The position numbers and the translations under genes are program-made. From Rhizobium sp. Leaf371 (GTDB lineage: Bacteria > Pseudomonadota > Alphaproteobacteria > Rhizobiales > Rhizobiaceae), in the NCBI RefSeq assembly GCF_001424045.1, contig NZ_LMQB01000001.1:1001335-1065334 (forward strand): a stretch of DNA of 64,000 bases, written 5' to 3'. The notes under the pieces are model-generated. The model was given only the letters and a program-made list of their open reading frames with translations. It was not told where the DNA came from and made no database searches. Positions 1-10,408 of the stretch are shown here, one piece after another. The number at the start of each line of letters is the position of its first letter. The first letter of the stretch is position 1.

Positions 1-78
1 GTGAACGGGTTCGGCGCTGGCAAGGCCAGCGGCCGTCAGCGAGGTGAACAGGGCAAGGCCCAGAAACAATGCGCGCAC
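1..78 (-). CDS. N-terminus of a secreted or membrane protein, cut by the window edge
   Basis: Only the first 26 codons are visible; the gene runs off the left edge. A GTG start at 78 follows a GGAG ribosome site (about 6 nt spacing) and is followed at once by a signal-peptide core (ALFLGLALFTSLTAAG) and a small-residue cleavage region (LASAEP). The frame stays open upstream to an ATG at 150, but that longer form would put about 24 polar residues before the hydrophobic core, so GTG is preferred. The gene diverges from the IalB-like gene. The function cannot be told from so short a piece. Confidence 0.5.
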   Translation of the reverse strand, partial: MRALFLGLALFTSLTAAGLASAEPVH

Positions 79-567
79 GCGGTTCTCCGATGCGGACGGG
101 CCCGGCAAGAACGCGAGCGGATCCAGAAACGATTCCCGCCAACCTATCATGCCGGGTCTTTTTTTGAAGCTTGCGCCGGTAGAATGGCCGTTGTGTGGGG
201 AGCGCGGGTCGAAATCTCACGCGCCTGCACGCAATTTTCGGCGGGCATGACTGGATTAGGCACGCGTGACGCGCTAGGAGAGGAAACCGCCACTGGACGG
301 GTCATGCAATTGCCTCAATTGACCAACAGAGGAGCGGACGGCCGAGCACTCGCCCAGTCGAGCAAGCGGATGTCGAGCACGCAGATATTGTGGACGAGCA
401 AGCGACATCGGGATGAGCGGGTGTGCTTCTGTGGTTCTCGAGACCATTCAGGGTCGAGCGCAGAACGATCGCAACCGATCCTGTCGTGAACGTGATGTTG
501 CGCGTCTTGTCGAGAGAGCGCTGCATCCGAGCCGCAGAAACGATGAATTCAGGAGACGGATATCGTT
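79..567. other. Intergenic region between divergent genes
   Basis: About 490 bases with no convincing gene. It must hold the promoters of the leftward gene ending at 1 and the IalB-like gene starting at 568. Open frames here have no ribosome site and no recognisable product. I see no repeat or RNA gene. Confidence 0.5.
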
Positions 568-1197
568 ATGACCTTCAAGCCCACCCTTACCAGGAAAGTC
601 GCAATTTCGGCTTTCGCCGGCGCCGTAGCAGCTGCCGCAATGCCGTCGGCGTCTTTCGCGCAGCAGGCCGGCCAGCGTGCGCCGCAGGGCTGGTTCAAAG
701 TCTGCACCAAGCAGGAAGATAACGACGTCTGCATAGTGCAGAACCTGCTCTCCGCCAATAACGGCCAGCTGGTCACCGCTGCCGGCCTCATCAGCGTGCA
801 GGGCAAGGTCAACCGCAAGATCCTTCAGGTCTCGGTGCCGTCCGCGCGCCTGCTGCCGCCCGGCGTCCAGGTGCAGATCGACGGTGGCAAGCCGATCAAG
901 CTCGACTACGCCATCTGCATGCCCGACAAGTGCGTGGCAGAAGCGCCGCTGACCGACGCCGTCATCGCCAGCCTGAAGAAGGGCAGCGAGGTCGTGTTCA
1001 CGTCGATCAACTTCCAGCGCGCGCCGAACCCGATCAAGATGTCGCTCGAAGGCTTCACCGGCGTCTTCGACGGCGAGCCGATCGAGCAGTCGAAGCTGCA
1101 GGAACGCCAGCGCCTGCTGCAGGAAGAAATGCAGAAGAAGGCGGAAGATGCCCGAAAGAAGCTTGAGGAAGCCCAGAAGGCTGCCAAGCAGAACTGA
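568..1197 (+). CDS. Invasion-associated locus B (IalB) family exported protein
   Basis: The 209-residue protein has a classic signal peptide (residues 1-31, ending PSASFA before QQ), then the IalB domain with paired cysteines (KVCTKQ, DVCIVQ, YAICMPDKC). A charged coiled coil rich in Lys, Glu and Gln (about residues 170-209) closes it. IalB was described in Bartonella as an invasion factor, but relatives are widespread in free-living rhizobia, so this is best read as a periplasmic protein of unknown housekeeping or stress role. The ATG follows an AGGAGA ribosome site. A strong two-way terminator lies just downstream, so it is probably monocistronic. Confidence 0.88.
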   Translation: MTFKPTLTRKVAISAFAGAVAAAAMPSASFAQQAGQRAPQGWFKVCTKQEDNDVCIVQNLLSANNGQLVTAAGLISVQGKVNRKILQVSVPSARLLPPGVQVQIDGGKPIKLDYAICMPDKCVAEAPLTDAVIASLKKGSEVVFTSINFQRAPNPIKMSLEGFTGVFDGEPIEQSKLQERQRLLQEEMQKKAEDARKKLEEAQKAAKQN

Positions 1198-1222
1198 TCA
1201 GTAGCATATCATTTCCCAACAA

Positions 1223-1252
1223 AAAGCCCGGATCCTGCGATCCGGGCTTTTC
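1223..1252. terminator. Bidirectional Rho-independent terminator
   Basis: A perfect 10-bp stem (AGCCCGGATC / GATCCGGGCT) around a 4-nt loop, with A-run and T-run flanks, lies between the convergent IalB-like gene and hspQ and can serve both. Confidence 0.85.
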
Positions 1253-1281
1253 TGTCTCTAGACAGGGAACGTTTGTCCCGA

Positions 1282-1614
1282 TCAGTGCGTAACAACCGCC
1301 TTCGGCTTGTACTGGCCGATGGTTTCGGGGTCGAAGAACGTTTCGACCTGCGAGTGACGAACGGGGGTGCCCGTCTCGTCCGACATCAGGTTCTGCTCCG
1401 AGACGTAGGCGACATATTCGCTCTCGTCGTTTTCCGCCAGCAGGTGATAGAATGGCTGATCGCGATCGGGCCGCACCTCGGCCGGAATGGCGTTCCACCA
1501 TTCTTCCGTGTTCGCGTATTCCGCATCAACGTCGAAGATCACGCCACGGAACGGGAAAAGCCGGTGGCGAACCACTTGTCCGATCTGGAACTTTGCATCT
1601 CTCTGTTTCATCAT
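1282..1614 (-). CDS. hspQ: HspQ, heat-shock / hemimethylated-DNA-binding family protein
   Basis: The 110-residue product carries the YccV/HspQ fold signature: KFQIGQVVRHRLFPFRGVIFD near the N-terminus, then WW, PFYHLL and YVSEQNL. In enterobacteria HspQ is a heat-shock protein that modulates Lon and influences DnaA levels; that role is inferred here by family. The start at 1614 has AAAGGA 8 nt upstream; a second ATG follows immediately at 1611. The length matches the family. It converges on the IalB-like gene and shares its terminator. Confidence 0.88.
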   Translation of the reverse strand: MMKQRDAKFQIGQVVRHRLFPFRGVIFDVDAEYANTEEWWNAIPAEVRPDRDQPFYHLLAENDESEYVAYVSEQNLMSDETGTPVRHSQVETFFDPETIGQYKPKAVVTH

Positions 1615-1750
1615 GACCGTATTCCTTTCTTTCAATATGTGGGAGGAAACGCTCCGAGATCAAGGGACGAAGGGTGAACACAAAAATATTACACCCTAAA
1701 AAAGTCTCATCGTCTGAAAAGCTAATGTTGCGGCTGAAACGACCACTGAA

Positions 1751-1789
1751 ACGGAAAAGGCCGACGCTTGCGGCGTCGGCCTTTTCCGT
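1751..1789 (-). terminator. Terminator of glnA
   Basis: A 17-bp perfect inverted repeat (core GGCCGACGC / GCGTCGGCC) with A and T tracts sits just downstream of the glnA stop, between glnA and hspQ. Confidence 0.85.
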
Positions 1790-1803
1790 TCGTCTGACGT
1801 GGA

Positions 1804-3213
1804 TCAACCCGAATAATACATGTCGAATTCGACCGGGTGCGGGGTCATATCGTAGCGCATGACTTCCGCCATCTTCAGTTCGATATAGGCGTCGATCTGG
1901 TCGTCGTCGAAGACGCCGCCGGCCGTGAGGAATTTCCGGTCGCGATCGAGATTTTCGAGCGCTTCGCGAAGCGAGCCGCAGACCGTCGGGATCTTCTTCA
2001 GCTCCTTGGCCGGCAGGTCGTAGAGATCCTTGTCCATCGCCTTGCCGGGATGGATCTTGTTGCGGATGCCATCGAGACCGGCCATCAGCATGGAGGCGAA
2101 GGCCAGATAGGGATTTGCCAGCGGATCGGGGAAGCGGACTTCGACACGCTTCGACTTCGCGCCGGAGCCGAAGGGGATGCGGCAGGAGGCCGAGCGGTTG
2201 CGGGCGGAATAGGCCAGCAGAACCGGCGCCTCGTAGCCCGGAACCAGACGCTTGTAGGAGTTGGTCGTCGGGTTGGTGAAGGCATTGATAGCCTTGGCGT
2301 GGCGAATAATGCCGCCGATGTAGAACAGGCAGTTTTCCGAAAGCCCGGCATATTCGTCGCCGGCGAAGGTCGGCTTGCCGTCCTTCCAGATCGACTGGTG
2401 CACATGCATGCCCGAGCCATTGTCGCCGAAGATGGGCTTCGGCATGAAGGTCGCCGTCTTGCCGTAGGCGTTCGCCACCTGATGCACGACGTATTTGTAG
2501 ATCTGGATCTGGTCGGCGCTGCGAACCAGCGTGTCGAATTTCACGCCGAGTTCGTGCTGCGCAGCCGCCACTTCATGGTGCTGCTTCTCGACCGTCACGC
2601 CCATTTCCGACAGGACCGTGAGCATTTCCGAGCGCATGTCCTGGCAGCTGTCGATCGGCGGGACGGGGAAATAGCCGCCCTTGACGCGCGGACGGTGTCC
2701 AAGGTTTCCGGTGTCGTAGGCGGTATCGTCGTTCGACGGCAGTTCTGAGGAATCGAGCTTGAAGCCGGTATTGTAAGGGTCGGCCTTGTAGCGGACGTCG
2801 TCGAAAATGAAGAACTCCGGCTCGGGGCCGACGAAGACGGTGTCGCCGATACCGGATGACTTCAGGTAGGCTTCCGCCTTCTTCGCCGTTCCGCGCGGGT
2901 CGCGATTGTAGGCCTCGCCCGAGATCGGATCGAGGATGTCGCAGACCACGACCATGGTGGACTGGGCGAAGAACGGGTCCATGTGCACCGTGGCCGTATC
3001 CGGCATCAGCACCATGTCGGACTCATTGATGGCCTTCCAGCCGCCAATGGACGAGCCGTCGAACATGACGCCATCGACGAACATGTCTTCATCGACGCAG
3101 GACACATCCATCGTCACGTGCTGAAGCTTGCCCTTGGGATCGGTGAATCGAAGGTCGACGAACTTGACGTCGTTTTCCTTGATCTGCTTGAGGATGTCGC
3201 TCGCAGTCGTCAT
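1804..3213 (-). CDS. glnA: Glutamine synthetase type I
   Basis: Catalyses ATP-dependent amidation of glutamate, the central step of ammonium assimilation. The 469-residue length is standard for GSI. Visible signatures include [10 protein letters not shown], the [12 protein letters not shown] active-site segment and the NRSASCRIP nucleotide segment. The adenylylation motif DLYDLP places the target tyrosine at residue 398, matching Tyr397 of enterobacterial enzymes, so control by GlnE adenylylation is expected. It lies 58 bp behind glnB and is probably cotranscribed from the sigma-54-like promoter upstream of glnB, the usual rhizobial arrangement. Confidence 0.97.
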   Translation of the reverse strand: MTTASDILKQIKENDVKFVDLRFTDPKGKLQHVTMDVSCVDEDMFVDGVMFDGSSIGGWKAINESDMVLMPDTATVHMDPFFAQSTMVVVCDILDPISGEAYNRDPRGTAKKAEAYLKSSGIGDTVFVGPEPEFFIFDDVRYKADPYNTGFKLDSSELPSNDDTAYDTGNLGHRPRVKGGYFPVPPIDSCQDMRSEMLTVLSEMGVTVEKQHHEVAAAQHELGVKFDTLVRSADQIQIYKYVVHQVANAYGKTATFMPKPIFGDNGSGMHVHQSIWKDGKPTFAGDEYAGLSENCLFYIGGIIRHAKAINAFTNPTTNSYKRLVPGYEAPVLLAYSARNRSASCRIPFGSGAKSKRVEVRFPDPLANPYLAFASMLMAGLDGIRNKIHPGKAMDKDLYDLPAKELKKIPTVCGSLREALENLDRDRKFLTAGGVFDDDQIDAYIELKMAEVMRYDMTPHPVEFDMYYSG

Positions 3214-3271
3214 ATCGGAGATGTCCTTCCCTGTCGGTTATAGGCCGCCGCGCGAATGCGGCGGCGTGAAA

Positions 3272-3691
<420 letters not shown>

Positions 3692-3977
3692 TCAAAATCT
3701 CGACGCATTTGCCTTTGGTGTGCGTGGATCGGAAGCGGTTTTTCTCGTTCCGCGCCAGTATTGCAGGAGAATGCCTATTTCTTGTGAAATGCGAGCGGTT
3801 TACGGCAATTTGATGCACTGCGAGACGAATTTGACCGGTTTCAGCATGATATTTGAGCGCCAAATATATGCAGATGCTCAGGAATTGGTCAACACGCATT
3901 CCTGCGAGACGCTTGATTTCCAGCTTTCGCCTCTTCAGTGTAAGAGCAGGATCACGCATTTTTGCGGAGGTGGCAAG

Positions 3978-5516
3978 ATGGGTTTCGAGACGAGCATGGC
4001 AACCTGGATCGTGACCCCGGAGGACATGGGAAAGGTGGACGCGGCGGCCGCCGCATCCGGCCTCTCATCCTTCGGCTTGATGCGCGCCGCGGGCTACGCG
4101 GTCGCCGCCGCGGCGCTGCGGCATTATCCCGACGCGATCCGCTTCGTCTGCCTCTGCGGCCCCGGCAACAACGGCGGCGATGCGCTTGTCGCGGCGGAAG
4201 CGCTGGCCGACAGCGGCGCAAGCGTTGCGGTGTTTCTCCTGCAAGACGCCTCGCGCTTCAGCGAAGATGCCGCCACCGCTTTCGCGCGCCTCTCCGTCGC
4301 CGGCCAGACCATCGCCGACTATGTCCCCAGCACAGGCGATGTCGTCATCGACGGTCTGTTCGGCGCGGGACTCTCGCGTGCCGTTTCGTCTGAGGTCGCC
4401 GATTTGATGAAGGCGGTTACCTCTGCGGGACTGCCGGTCGTCGCGATCGATCTGCCATCCGGGATCGACGGGAGATCCGGCAACGTTCTCGGGGCGTGCT
4501 TTCAGGCATCGCATACGGTCACGTTCATGACCCGCAAGCCAGGACATCTTCTCCTGCCGGGACGTTCAGCCTGCGGCGCGCTCGAGGTCGTCGATATCGG
4601 CATTCCCAGGCGAATCCTGCAAGCGCATCGGCGTGCGATTGCCGAGAATACTCCGGCGCTTTGGGCGGATGCCGTGCAGGCGCTCGATCCGTCGGCGCAC
4701 AAGTACCGTCGGGGGCATCTCGTCGTCTTCTCCGGTCCGGCGAACAGCAGCGGCGCTGCGCGGATGAGCGCAACGGCGGGCCTCTCCTCGGGTGCTGGTC
4801 TCGTCACGATGGTCGCGTCATCGCAGGCGATGTCGACGCTTGCCGCGCATCTGACGGCGGTCATGCTGAAGCCTGTCGATAGCGAGCCGATGCTGCACGA
4901 TCTCCTCGACGACAAGCGCCTCAACGCCTTCGTGCTCGGGCCGGGCTTTGGCGATGCCGAGCGGGCCCGGATGATCGTTGCAAGCCTCTGCGAGCGCTCG
5001 CTGGTGCTCGACGCGGATGGGATCACCGCCTTCCGCGAGGATCCGCAGGCTCTGTTCGCGGCTTTCCAAGGCCCGGTTCGTCTCGTCCTGACCCCGCATG
5101 ACGGCGAATTCGCCCGTCTTTTCCCGGATCTCGGGTCGGACAAGACGCTCTCCAAGATCGATCGCGCGACCGAGGCGGCCCGGCGCAGCAATGCTGTCAT
5201 CGTCCTCAAGGGCTCGGATACCGTCATCGCCGCCCCGGATGGCCGGATCGCGATCAACGCGAACGCCCCGCCCTGGCTCGCAACGGCCGGCTCGGGCGAT
5301 GTTCTCGCCGGCATCATCGGCGCGCATCTGGCCCAGGGCATGCCCGCCTTCGAAGCCGCGGCAAGCGCCGCCTGGCGTCATGGCGCTGCCGGGCAAACGG
5401 CGGGCGAGGGGATGACGGCCGAAGACCTGCTCCGTGCGATCAGGCCGCTGCCGCACAGACCATGGCGGTCAGACCATAGCGCTCAGACAAGCAGCGAAAA
5501 CGCTGACAAGACATAG
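3978..5516 (+). CDS. nnr: Bifunctional NAD(P)H-hydrate epimerase / ADP-dependent NAD(P)HX dehydratase
   Basis: Repairs damaged NAD(P)H: the N-terminal YjeF-type domain epimerises NAD(P)HX and the C-terminal ribokinase-like domain dehydrates the S form with ADP. The 512-residue protein shows the epimerase motif CGPGNNGGDALVAAE (about 50-65), FGAGLS and DLPSGIDG. The dehydratase half has VLGPGFGD, LTPHDGEFARL and the catalytic TAGSGDVLAGI. The start at 3978 follows a GGAGG box at 3966-3970. The frame is open far upstream, but that part overlaps glnB and is not coding. It diverges from glnB. Confidence 0.93.
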   Translation: MGFETSMATWIVTPEDMGKVDAAAAASGLSSFGLMRAAGYAVAAAALRHYPDAIRFVCLCGPGNNGGDALVAAEALADSGASVAVFLLQDASRFSEDAATAFARLSVAGQTIADYVPSTGDVVIDGLFGAGLSRAVSSEVADLMKAVTSAGLPVVAIDLPSGIDGRSGNVLGACFQASHTVTFMTRKPGHLLLPGRSACGALEVVDIGIPRRILQAHRRAIAENTPALWADAVQALDPSAHKYRRGHLVVFSGPANSSGAARMSATAGLSSGAGLVTMVASSQAMSTLAAHLTAVMLKPVDSEPMLHDLLDDKRLNAFVLGPGFGDAERARMIVASLCERSLVLDADGITAFREDPQALFAAFQGPVRLVLTPHDGEFARLFPDLGSDKTLSKIDRATEAARRSNAVIVLKGSDTVIAAPDGRIAINANAPPWLATAGSGDVLAGIIGAHLAQGMPAFEAAASAAWRHGAAGQTAGEGMTAEDLLRAIRPLPHRPWRSDHSAQTSSENADKT

Positions 5517-5539
5517 GCTCGCAGCCGGATCTCTTCCTG

Positions 5540-6340
5540 CTAAGCGAAACGCTTCTGCAATTCGATGGCGCCCCTGGGTGCGTTGACCTTGCCCTCGTGA
5601 ATGAAGAAGGCGAAGACGTCTCGCGGATGGTGTGGCACGGGATCGGCCAGCAAGGGCAATCCCTCCGCAACACCGCCGGATCTCCAGGTTTCAAGGCGAG
5701 CCTGCCATTCGGAGAGGCGCTTTTCGTCGTAGCAGGTCTCGATATCGTCGCTGCCCGTCTGCAGACGTGCATAGACGAAGTCAGCGCTCACGTCCGCGAG
5801 CAGCGGATACTCCGCGTGATCGGCGCAGACGATGGCGACGTTGTGCCGTCGCGCCATCTCGACGAATTCCGGGGTCTGAAACGAGACGTGGCGCACCTCG
5901 ATGGCGTGCCGCAGGGCAAGCCCGTCCTGCTTTTCCGGCAGAAGCGCCAGAAAAGCCTCGAAATCGGCAGCATCGAACTTCTTCGTCGGCATGAACTGCC
6001 AGAGGATCGGCCCGAGCTTGGCGCCGAGTTCGGTCAGGCCCTGCCCGAGGAACCGGGCAATCGACTCGCCGGCATCCGCCAGCACCTTCTTGTTGGTCGC
6101 AAAGCGGCTCGCCTTCAGCGTGAAGACGAAATCATCCGGAACCTCCGACGCCCATTTCGCAAACGTCTCCGGCTTTTGCGAGCTGTAATAGGTCCCGTTG
6201 ACCTCGATCACCTGCAGCGCCTTGCCGGCAAACTCCAGCTGCCGCTTCTTCGCAAGCCCCTCGGGATAGAACGTTCCTTCCCACGGATCGAACGTCCAGC
6301 CACCGATGCCGACACGGACCTTACCCAACTTACCGCTCAT
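5540..6340 (-). CDS. DUF72 family (YecE-like) TIM-barrel protein
   Basis: A 266-residue protein of the DUF72/YecE family, unsolved in function. Family hallmarks: the start VRVGIGGWTFDPWEGTFYP, EVNGTYYSSQKPETFAKW, FTLKASRFATN, LGPILWQFMP near the middle, and a C-terminal DVFAFFIHEGKVNAP. The gene converges on nnr with only about 20 bp between stops and sits just downstream of uvrA on the same strand. A nuclease-like or sugar-isomerase-like barrel has been proposed for the family; no reaction is assigned here. Confidence 0.88.
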   Translation of the reverse strand: MSGKLGKVRVGIGGWTFDPWEGTFYPEGLAKKRQLEFAGKALQVIEVNGTYYSSQKPETFAKWASEVPDDFVFTLKASRFATNKKVLADAGESIARFLGQGLTELGAKLGPILWQFMPTKKFDAADFEAFLALLPEKQDGLALRHAIEVRHVSFQTPEFVEMARRHNVAIVCADHAEYPLLADVSADFVYARLQTGSDDIETCYDEKRLSEWQARLETWRSGGVAEGLPLLADPVPHHPRDVFAFFIHEGKVNAPRGAIELQKRFA

Positions 6341-6396
6341 GATGCCAACTCATCGCCTGGATCCCTTTCCCTTCGCCCAATTCCCTGCCTCGCGGA

Positions 6397-9318
6397 CTAC
6401 TCGGCCGCGACAGCTTTGCGGACCGGACGACGCTCCAGCAACTCCTTCAGGAAATGGCCGGTATGCGACCGCTTCTCCTTGACGATCTGCTCCGGCGTGC
6501 CCTCGGCCACGACCTGCCCGCCACCATCGCCGCCCTCCGGACCGAAATCGAGTATCCAGTCGGCGGTCTTGATGACCTCCAGATTGTGCTCGATCACGAC
6601 GACGGAATTGCCTTGGTTGACGAGTTCGTGCAGCAGTTCCAGCAGCTTCGCCACATCATGGAAATGCAGCCCCGTCGTCGGCTCATCGAGAATGTAGAGC
6701 GTGCGTCCGGTCGAGCGCTTGGACAGTTCCTTGGCCAGCTTGACGCGCTGCGCTTCGCCGCCCGACAGCGTGTTGGCCTGCTGACCGACCTTGATGTACC
6801 CGAGCCCGACCTCGTTGAGCGTTACGAGCTTGTCGCGCACCGCCGGCACGGCTGCAAAGAACTCGACGCCTTCCTCGACCGTCATGTCCAACACGTCCGC
6901 GATCGACTTTCCCTTGAAGGTCACATCCAGGGTTTCGCGATTGTAGCGTTTCCCATGGCAGACATCGCAGGTGACGTAGACGTCCGGGAGGAAGTGCATC
7001 TCGATCTTGATGACGCCATCGCCCTGGCAGGCCTCGCAGCGACCGCCCTTCACATTGAACGAGAAGCGTCCGGGCTGGTAGCCCCGGGCCTTTGCCTCCG
7101 GCAGCCCCGAAAACCAATCCCGGATGGGCGTAAAGGCGCCGGTATAGGTGGCCGGGTTCGAGCGCGGCGTCCGGCCGATCGGCGACTGGTCGATATCGAT
7201 GACCTTGTCGATATGTTCGAACCCGTCGATGCGGTCGTGATCGGCCGGAATTTCGCGCGCGCCCATCACCCGTCGCGCCGCCGATTTGTAAAGCGTTTCG
7301 ATGAGAAAGGTGGACTTGCCGCCGCCGGAAACGCCGGTCACGGCCGTGAAGACCCCGAGCGGGATGGACGCCGTGACATTCTTCAGATTGTTGCCGCGGG
7401 CACCGACGACGGTCAGTTCCTTTTTCTTCTTCGGCTTGCGCCGCTCGGCAGGCACCGAGACAGAAAGGTCGCCCGAGAGATATTTGCCTGTCAGAGAAGT
7501 AGGGTGATCGATGATCTCCTGCGGCGTGCCGGAAGCCACGACCTGGCCGCCATGAATGCCGGCAGCCGGACCGATATCGACAACATAGTCGGCCGTCAGA
7601 ATCGCGTCTTCGTCGTGCTCGACCACGATGACGGTATTTCCAATGTCGCGCAGATGCCGCAGCGTATCGAGAAGGCGCGCATTGTCCCGCTGATGCAGGC
7701 CGATCGACGGCTCGTCCAGCACGTAGAGCACGCCCGTCAGGCCCGATCCGATCTGCGAGGCGAGCCGGATGCGCTGGCTTTCGCCGCCCGACAAGGTACC
7801 GGAATTTCGCGAAAGACTGAGGTAATCCAGCCCGACATCGTTCAGGAAGCGCAGGCGATCGCGAATCTCCTTCAGGATCCGAACGGCAATCTCGTTCTGC
7901 TTCTCCGTTAGGCGGGCGGGCAGATCCTCGAACCAATCCCGCGCGACGCGGATCGACATGTTCGTCACCTCGCCGATTTGAAGCCGGTCGATCTTGACGG
8001 CCAGCGCCTCGGGCTTCAGCCGGAAACCTTTGCAGGCCGGGCAGGGGGCTGCCGACATGTAACGCTCGATCTCCTCGCGCGCCCAGGCCGATTCGGTTTC
8101 TTTCCAGCGCCGTTCGAGGTTGGGGACGATCCCTTCGAACGTCTTCGTGGTGTTGTACGAGCGTGCGCCATCCGCATACTGGAACACGATCTTTTCGTCC
8201 GTCCCGCGCAGGATCGCCTTTTTCGCAGCATCCGACAGATCCGCCCAGGTGCTGCTCAGCTTGAAGCCGAACGCCTTGCCGAGCGCTTCCAGCGTTTGAT
8301 TGTAGTAAGGCGACGACGATTTGGCCCAGGGGGCGATCGCCCCGTTTTTCAGGGTCCGATCGTGTTCCGGAACGATGAGGGCCTCGTCGATCTTCTGCTG
8401 ACTGCCGAGGCCGTCGCAGGTGGGGCAGGCACCGAACGGATTGTTGAAGGAAAACAGCCGCGGTTCGATCTCGGAAATCGTGAAGCCGGAGACGGGGCAG
8501 GCGAATTTCTCCGAAAACAGCACCCGCTCATGCGTCTCGTTGAGCGATTTGTTCGCGGAGCCGCCGGCCGAGGTCTCCTTCTCGGGCAGAGGCTTGTCGG
8601 CAAATTCGGCTATCGCAAGACCATCGGCCAGCCTGAGCGATGTTTCCAGACTGTCGGCCAGCCGCGCAGCAATATCGCCGCGCACGACCAGGCGATCGAC
8701 CACCACATCGATATCGTGCTTGTATTTCTTGTCGAGCGCGGGGACATCGGCGATCTCGTAGAACTGGCCATCGACCTTGACGCGCTGAAAGCCCTTTTTC
8801 ATCAGCTCCGCGAGTTCTTTCTTGTACTCGCCCTTACGGCCCCGGATCATCGGCGCGAGGATGTACAGGCGAGCGCCTTCCTCCATCGCAAGGATACGGT
8901 CAACCATCTGGCTCACCGTCTGGCTCTCGATTGGCAGCCCGGTCGCCGGCGAATAGGGGACACCGACGCGCGCGAAAAGAAGGCGCATATAGTCGTAGAT
9001 CTCCGTCACCGTTCCCACGGTCGAGCGGGGGTTCTTCGACGTCGTCTTCTGTTCAATCGAAATTGCGGGCGAAAGACCTTCGATCAGGTCCACATCCGGC
9101 TTCTGCATCATCTCCAGAAACTGGCGCGCATAGGCCGACAGGCTCTCGACGTAGCGCCTCTGCCCTTCCGCATAGATAGTATCGAAGGCGAGCGACGATT
9201 TTCCCGACCCGGAAAGGCCGGTCATCACGATCAGTTTGTTGCGCGGGAGATCGAGGTCGATACCCTTGAGATTGTGCTCCCGCGCACCGCGGATCGAGAT
9301 GGTCTTGAATTCGCTCAT
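6397..9318 (-). CDS. uvrA: Excinuclease ABC subunit A
   Basis: DNA damage recognition ATPase of nucleotide excision repair, partner of UvrB. The 973-residue protein has two ABC cassettes: Walker [10 protein letters not shown] near residue 35 with signature [12 protein letters not shown] near 490, and Walker [10 protein letters not shown] near 640 with [15 protein letters not shown] near 835. Zinc-binding pairs are visible ([30 protein letters not shown]). The ATG at 9318 ([19 protein letters not shown]) is chosen over a TTG two codons upstream. An SOS box lies 166 bp upstream in the space shared with ssb. Confidence 0.97.
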   Translation of the reverse strand: MSEFKTISIRGAREHNLKGIDLDLPRNKLIVMTGLSGSGKSSLAFDTIYAEGQRRYVESLSAYARQFLEMMQKPDVDLIEGLSPAISIEQKTTSKNPRSTVGTVTEIYDYMRLLFARVGVPYSPATGLPIESQTVSQMVDRILAMEEGARLYILAPMIRGRKGEYKKELAELMKKGFQRVKVDGQFYEIADVPALDKKYKHDIDVVVDRLVVRGDIAARLADSLETSLRLADGLAIAEFADKPLPEKETSAGGSANKSLNETHERVLFSEKFACPVSGFTISEIEPRLFSFNNPFGACPTCDGLGSQQKIDEALIVPEHDRTLKNGAIAPWAKSSSPYYNQTLEALGKAFGFKLSSTWADLSDAAKKAILRGTDEKIVFQYADGARSYNTTKTFEGIVPNLERRWKETESAWAREEIERYMSAAPCPACKGFRLKPEALAVKIDRLQIGEVTNMSIRVARDWFEDLPARLTEKQNEIAVRILKEIRDRLRFLNDVGLDYLSLSRNSGTLSGGESQRIRLASQIGSGLTGVLYVLDEPSIGLHQRDNARLLDTLRHLRDIGNTVIVVEHDEDAILTADYVVDIGPAAGIHGGQVVASGTPQEIIDHPTSLTGKYLSGDLSVSVPAERRKPKKKKELTVVGARGNNLKNVTASIPLGVFTAVTGVSGGGKSTFLIETLYKSAARRVMGAREIPADHDRIDGFEHIDKVIDIDQSPIGRTPRSNPATYTGAFTPIRDWFSGLPEAKARGYQPGRFSFNVKGGRCEACQGDGVIKIEMHFLPDVYVTCDVCHGKRYNRETLDVTFKGKSIADVLDMTVEEGVEFFAAVPAVRDKLVTLNEVGLGYIKVGQQANTLSGGEAQRVKLAKELSKRSTGRTLYILDEPTTGLHFHDVAKLLELLHELVNQGNSVVVIEHNLEVIKTADWILDFGPEGGDGGGQVVAEGTPEQIVKEKRSHTGHFLKELLERRPVRKAVAAE

Positions 9319-9483
9319 GGTCAAACGCTCTGTATGGGGACGAAGCCCTTACTTAAGATCAATACTTCATATGTCGAGCCGGCCTCGGGCGAAACCGCAA
9401 TTCGAACGTCCCGGTCCGGGCAGGCTCGTTGAGCATCGGAAGCCCGGCGCGTGCATGGTTGACAGGATCATAACGAAGAATTA

Positions 9484-9498
9484 GAACAAATAAAGAAC
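9484..9498. promoter_or_regulatory. LexA operator (SOS box) between uvrA and ssb
   Basis: A perfect GAAC-N7-GAAC direct repeat (minus-strand GTTC-N7-GTTC), the alphaproteobacterial LexA consensus, lies in the divergent promoter region of uvrA and ssb. It fits SOS control of uvrA, and possibly ssb. Confidence 0.7.
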
Positions 9499-9614
9499 AA
9501 ATTTGCAAACTGTTGTGGATTGCCGCGGGTCGAGGGCGAAAAGCCAGATCCAACAGCGTAGGCTTTGCGCACATTGCGGGACGTTGGGCCGCTTTCAGGA
9601 GACAGGACAAAGAG

Positions 9615-10148
9615 ATGGCTGGTAGCGTAAACAAGGTGATCCTCATCGGAAACGTCGGGGCGGACCCGGAAATCCGGCGGACGCAGGACGGAAAGCCGAT
9701 CGCGAACCTGCGCATCGCCACGTCCGAAAGCTGGCGCGACCGAAATTCGGGCGAGCGACGCGAGAAGACCGAGTGGCATACGGTCGTCGTTTTCAACGAG
9801 GGCCTGTGCAAGGTCGTCGAACAATATGTGAAGAAGGGCGCCAAGCTTTATCTCGAAGGCGCCTTGCAGACACGCAAATGGCAGGACAAGGACGGCAACG
9901 ACCGCTATTCCACCGAAGTGGTGCTTCAGGGCTTCAATTCGACGCTGACCATGCTGGATGGCCGTGACGGCGGCGGCGGTAGTGGTGGTGGAAACCGTGG
10001 GAGTTCGGATTACGGCGGGGGCAGCGGACCGAACTATGGCGACGATTTCGATCGTCCGGCCCAGTCGTCCGGCGGTCGTTCGGGCGGCAGCACCGGCGGG
10101 GCGAGCGGTGGCTTCTCGCGCGATCTGGATGACGACATTCCGTTCTGA
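9615..10148 (+). CDS. ssb: Single-stranded DNA-binding protein
   Basis: Binds and protects ssDNA in replication, recombination and repair. The 177-residue protein begins MAGSVNKVILIGNVGADPEIR, has the OB fold through residue ~110 (WHTVVVFNE, YLEGALQTRKWQDKDG), then a Gly/Ser-rich flexible linker. It ends in the acidic tip DLDDDIPF that recruits partner proteins. The frame is open further upstream, but the family start and the AAAGAG-type site point to 9615. It is divergent from uvrA, as in other rhizobia. Confidence 0.97.
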   Translation: MAGSVNKVILIGNVGADPEIRRTQDGKPIANLRIATSESWRDRNSGERREKTEWHTVVVFNEGLCKVVEQYVKKGAKLYLEGALQTRKWQDKDGNDRYSTEVVLQGFNSTLTMLDGRDGGGGSGGGNRGSSDYGGGSGPNYGDDFDRPAQSSGGRSGGSTGGASGGFSRDLDDDIPF

Positions 10149-10345
10149 TTCCGTCTTGGACACCGAGTGTCAAATAGCCTTTCCGCCGTTGCGAGCCTGC
10201 TTGCGACGGCGTTTCTTATTGCCGGAGCGATGAACGCTGATCTCAAGGTCTGTCCTTTCGGAAAGGACCTCGCCGCAAGCAACGCATCTGAACGAATTCG
10301 CCTTTTCGTCGATGAACGGTTCACTTCGGCGGAATGGCACTTGCA

Positions 10346-10360
10346 GAACACATGAGGAAC
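10346..10360. promoter_or_regulatory. LexA operator (SOS box) upstream of lexA
   Basis: A perfect GAAC-N7-GAAC motif sits 49 bp before the lexA ATG and should mediate autorepression. Confidence 0.75.
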
Positions 10361-10370
10361 ATATAACACT

Positions 10371-10385
10371 GTTCTTGCTTTGTTT
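10371..10385. promoter_or_regulatory. Second, imperfect SOS box upstream of lexA
   Basis: GTTC-N7-GTTT, one mismatch from GTTC-N7-GTTC, lies only 10 bp after the perfect box and in the opposite orientation. A two-operator arrangement is plausible but inferred. Confidence 0.45.
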
Positions 10386-10408
10386 CGTGACTTTGGAGTC
10401 GTTTGATC

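Noticed and set aside
1..489. 162-codon open frame on the plus strand
   Set aside because: No ribosome site and biased shadow composition; the opposite strand carries a clear signal-peptide start.
6454..9432. Two long plus-strand open frames opposite uvrA
   Set aside because: Antisense shadows of a GC-rich gene; sequence is uniform in Arg, Asp and Val with no family features.
10167..10355. 62-codon frame between ssb and lexA with a hydrophobic start
   Set aside because: It runs through the lexA operators and has no ribosome site; more likely promoter DNA.
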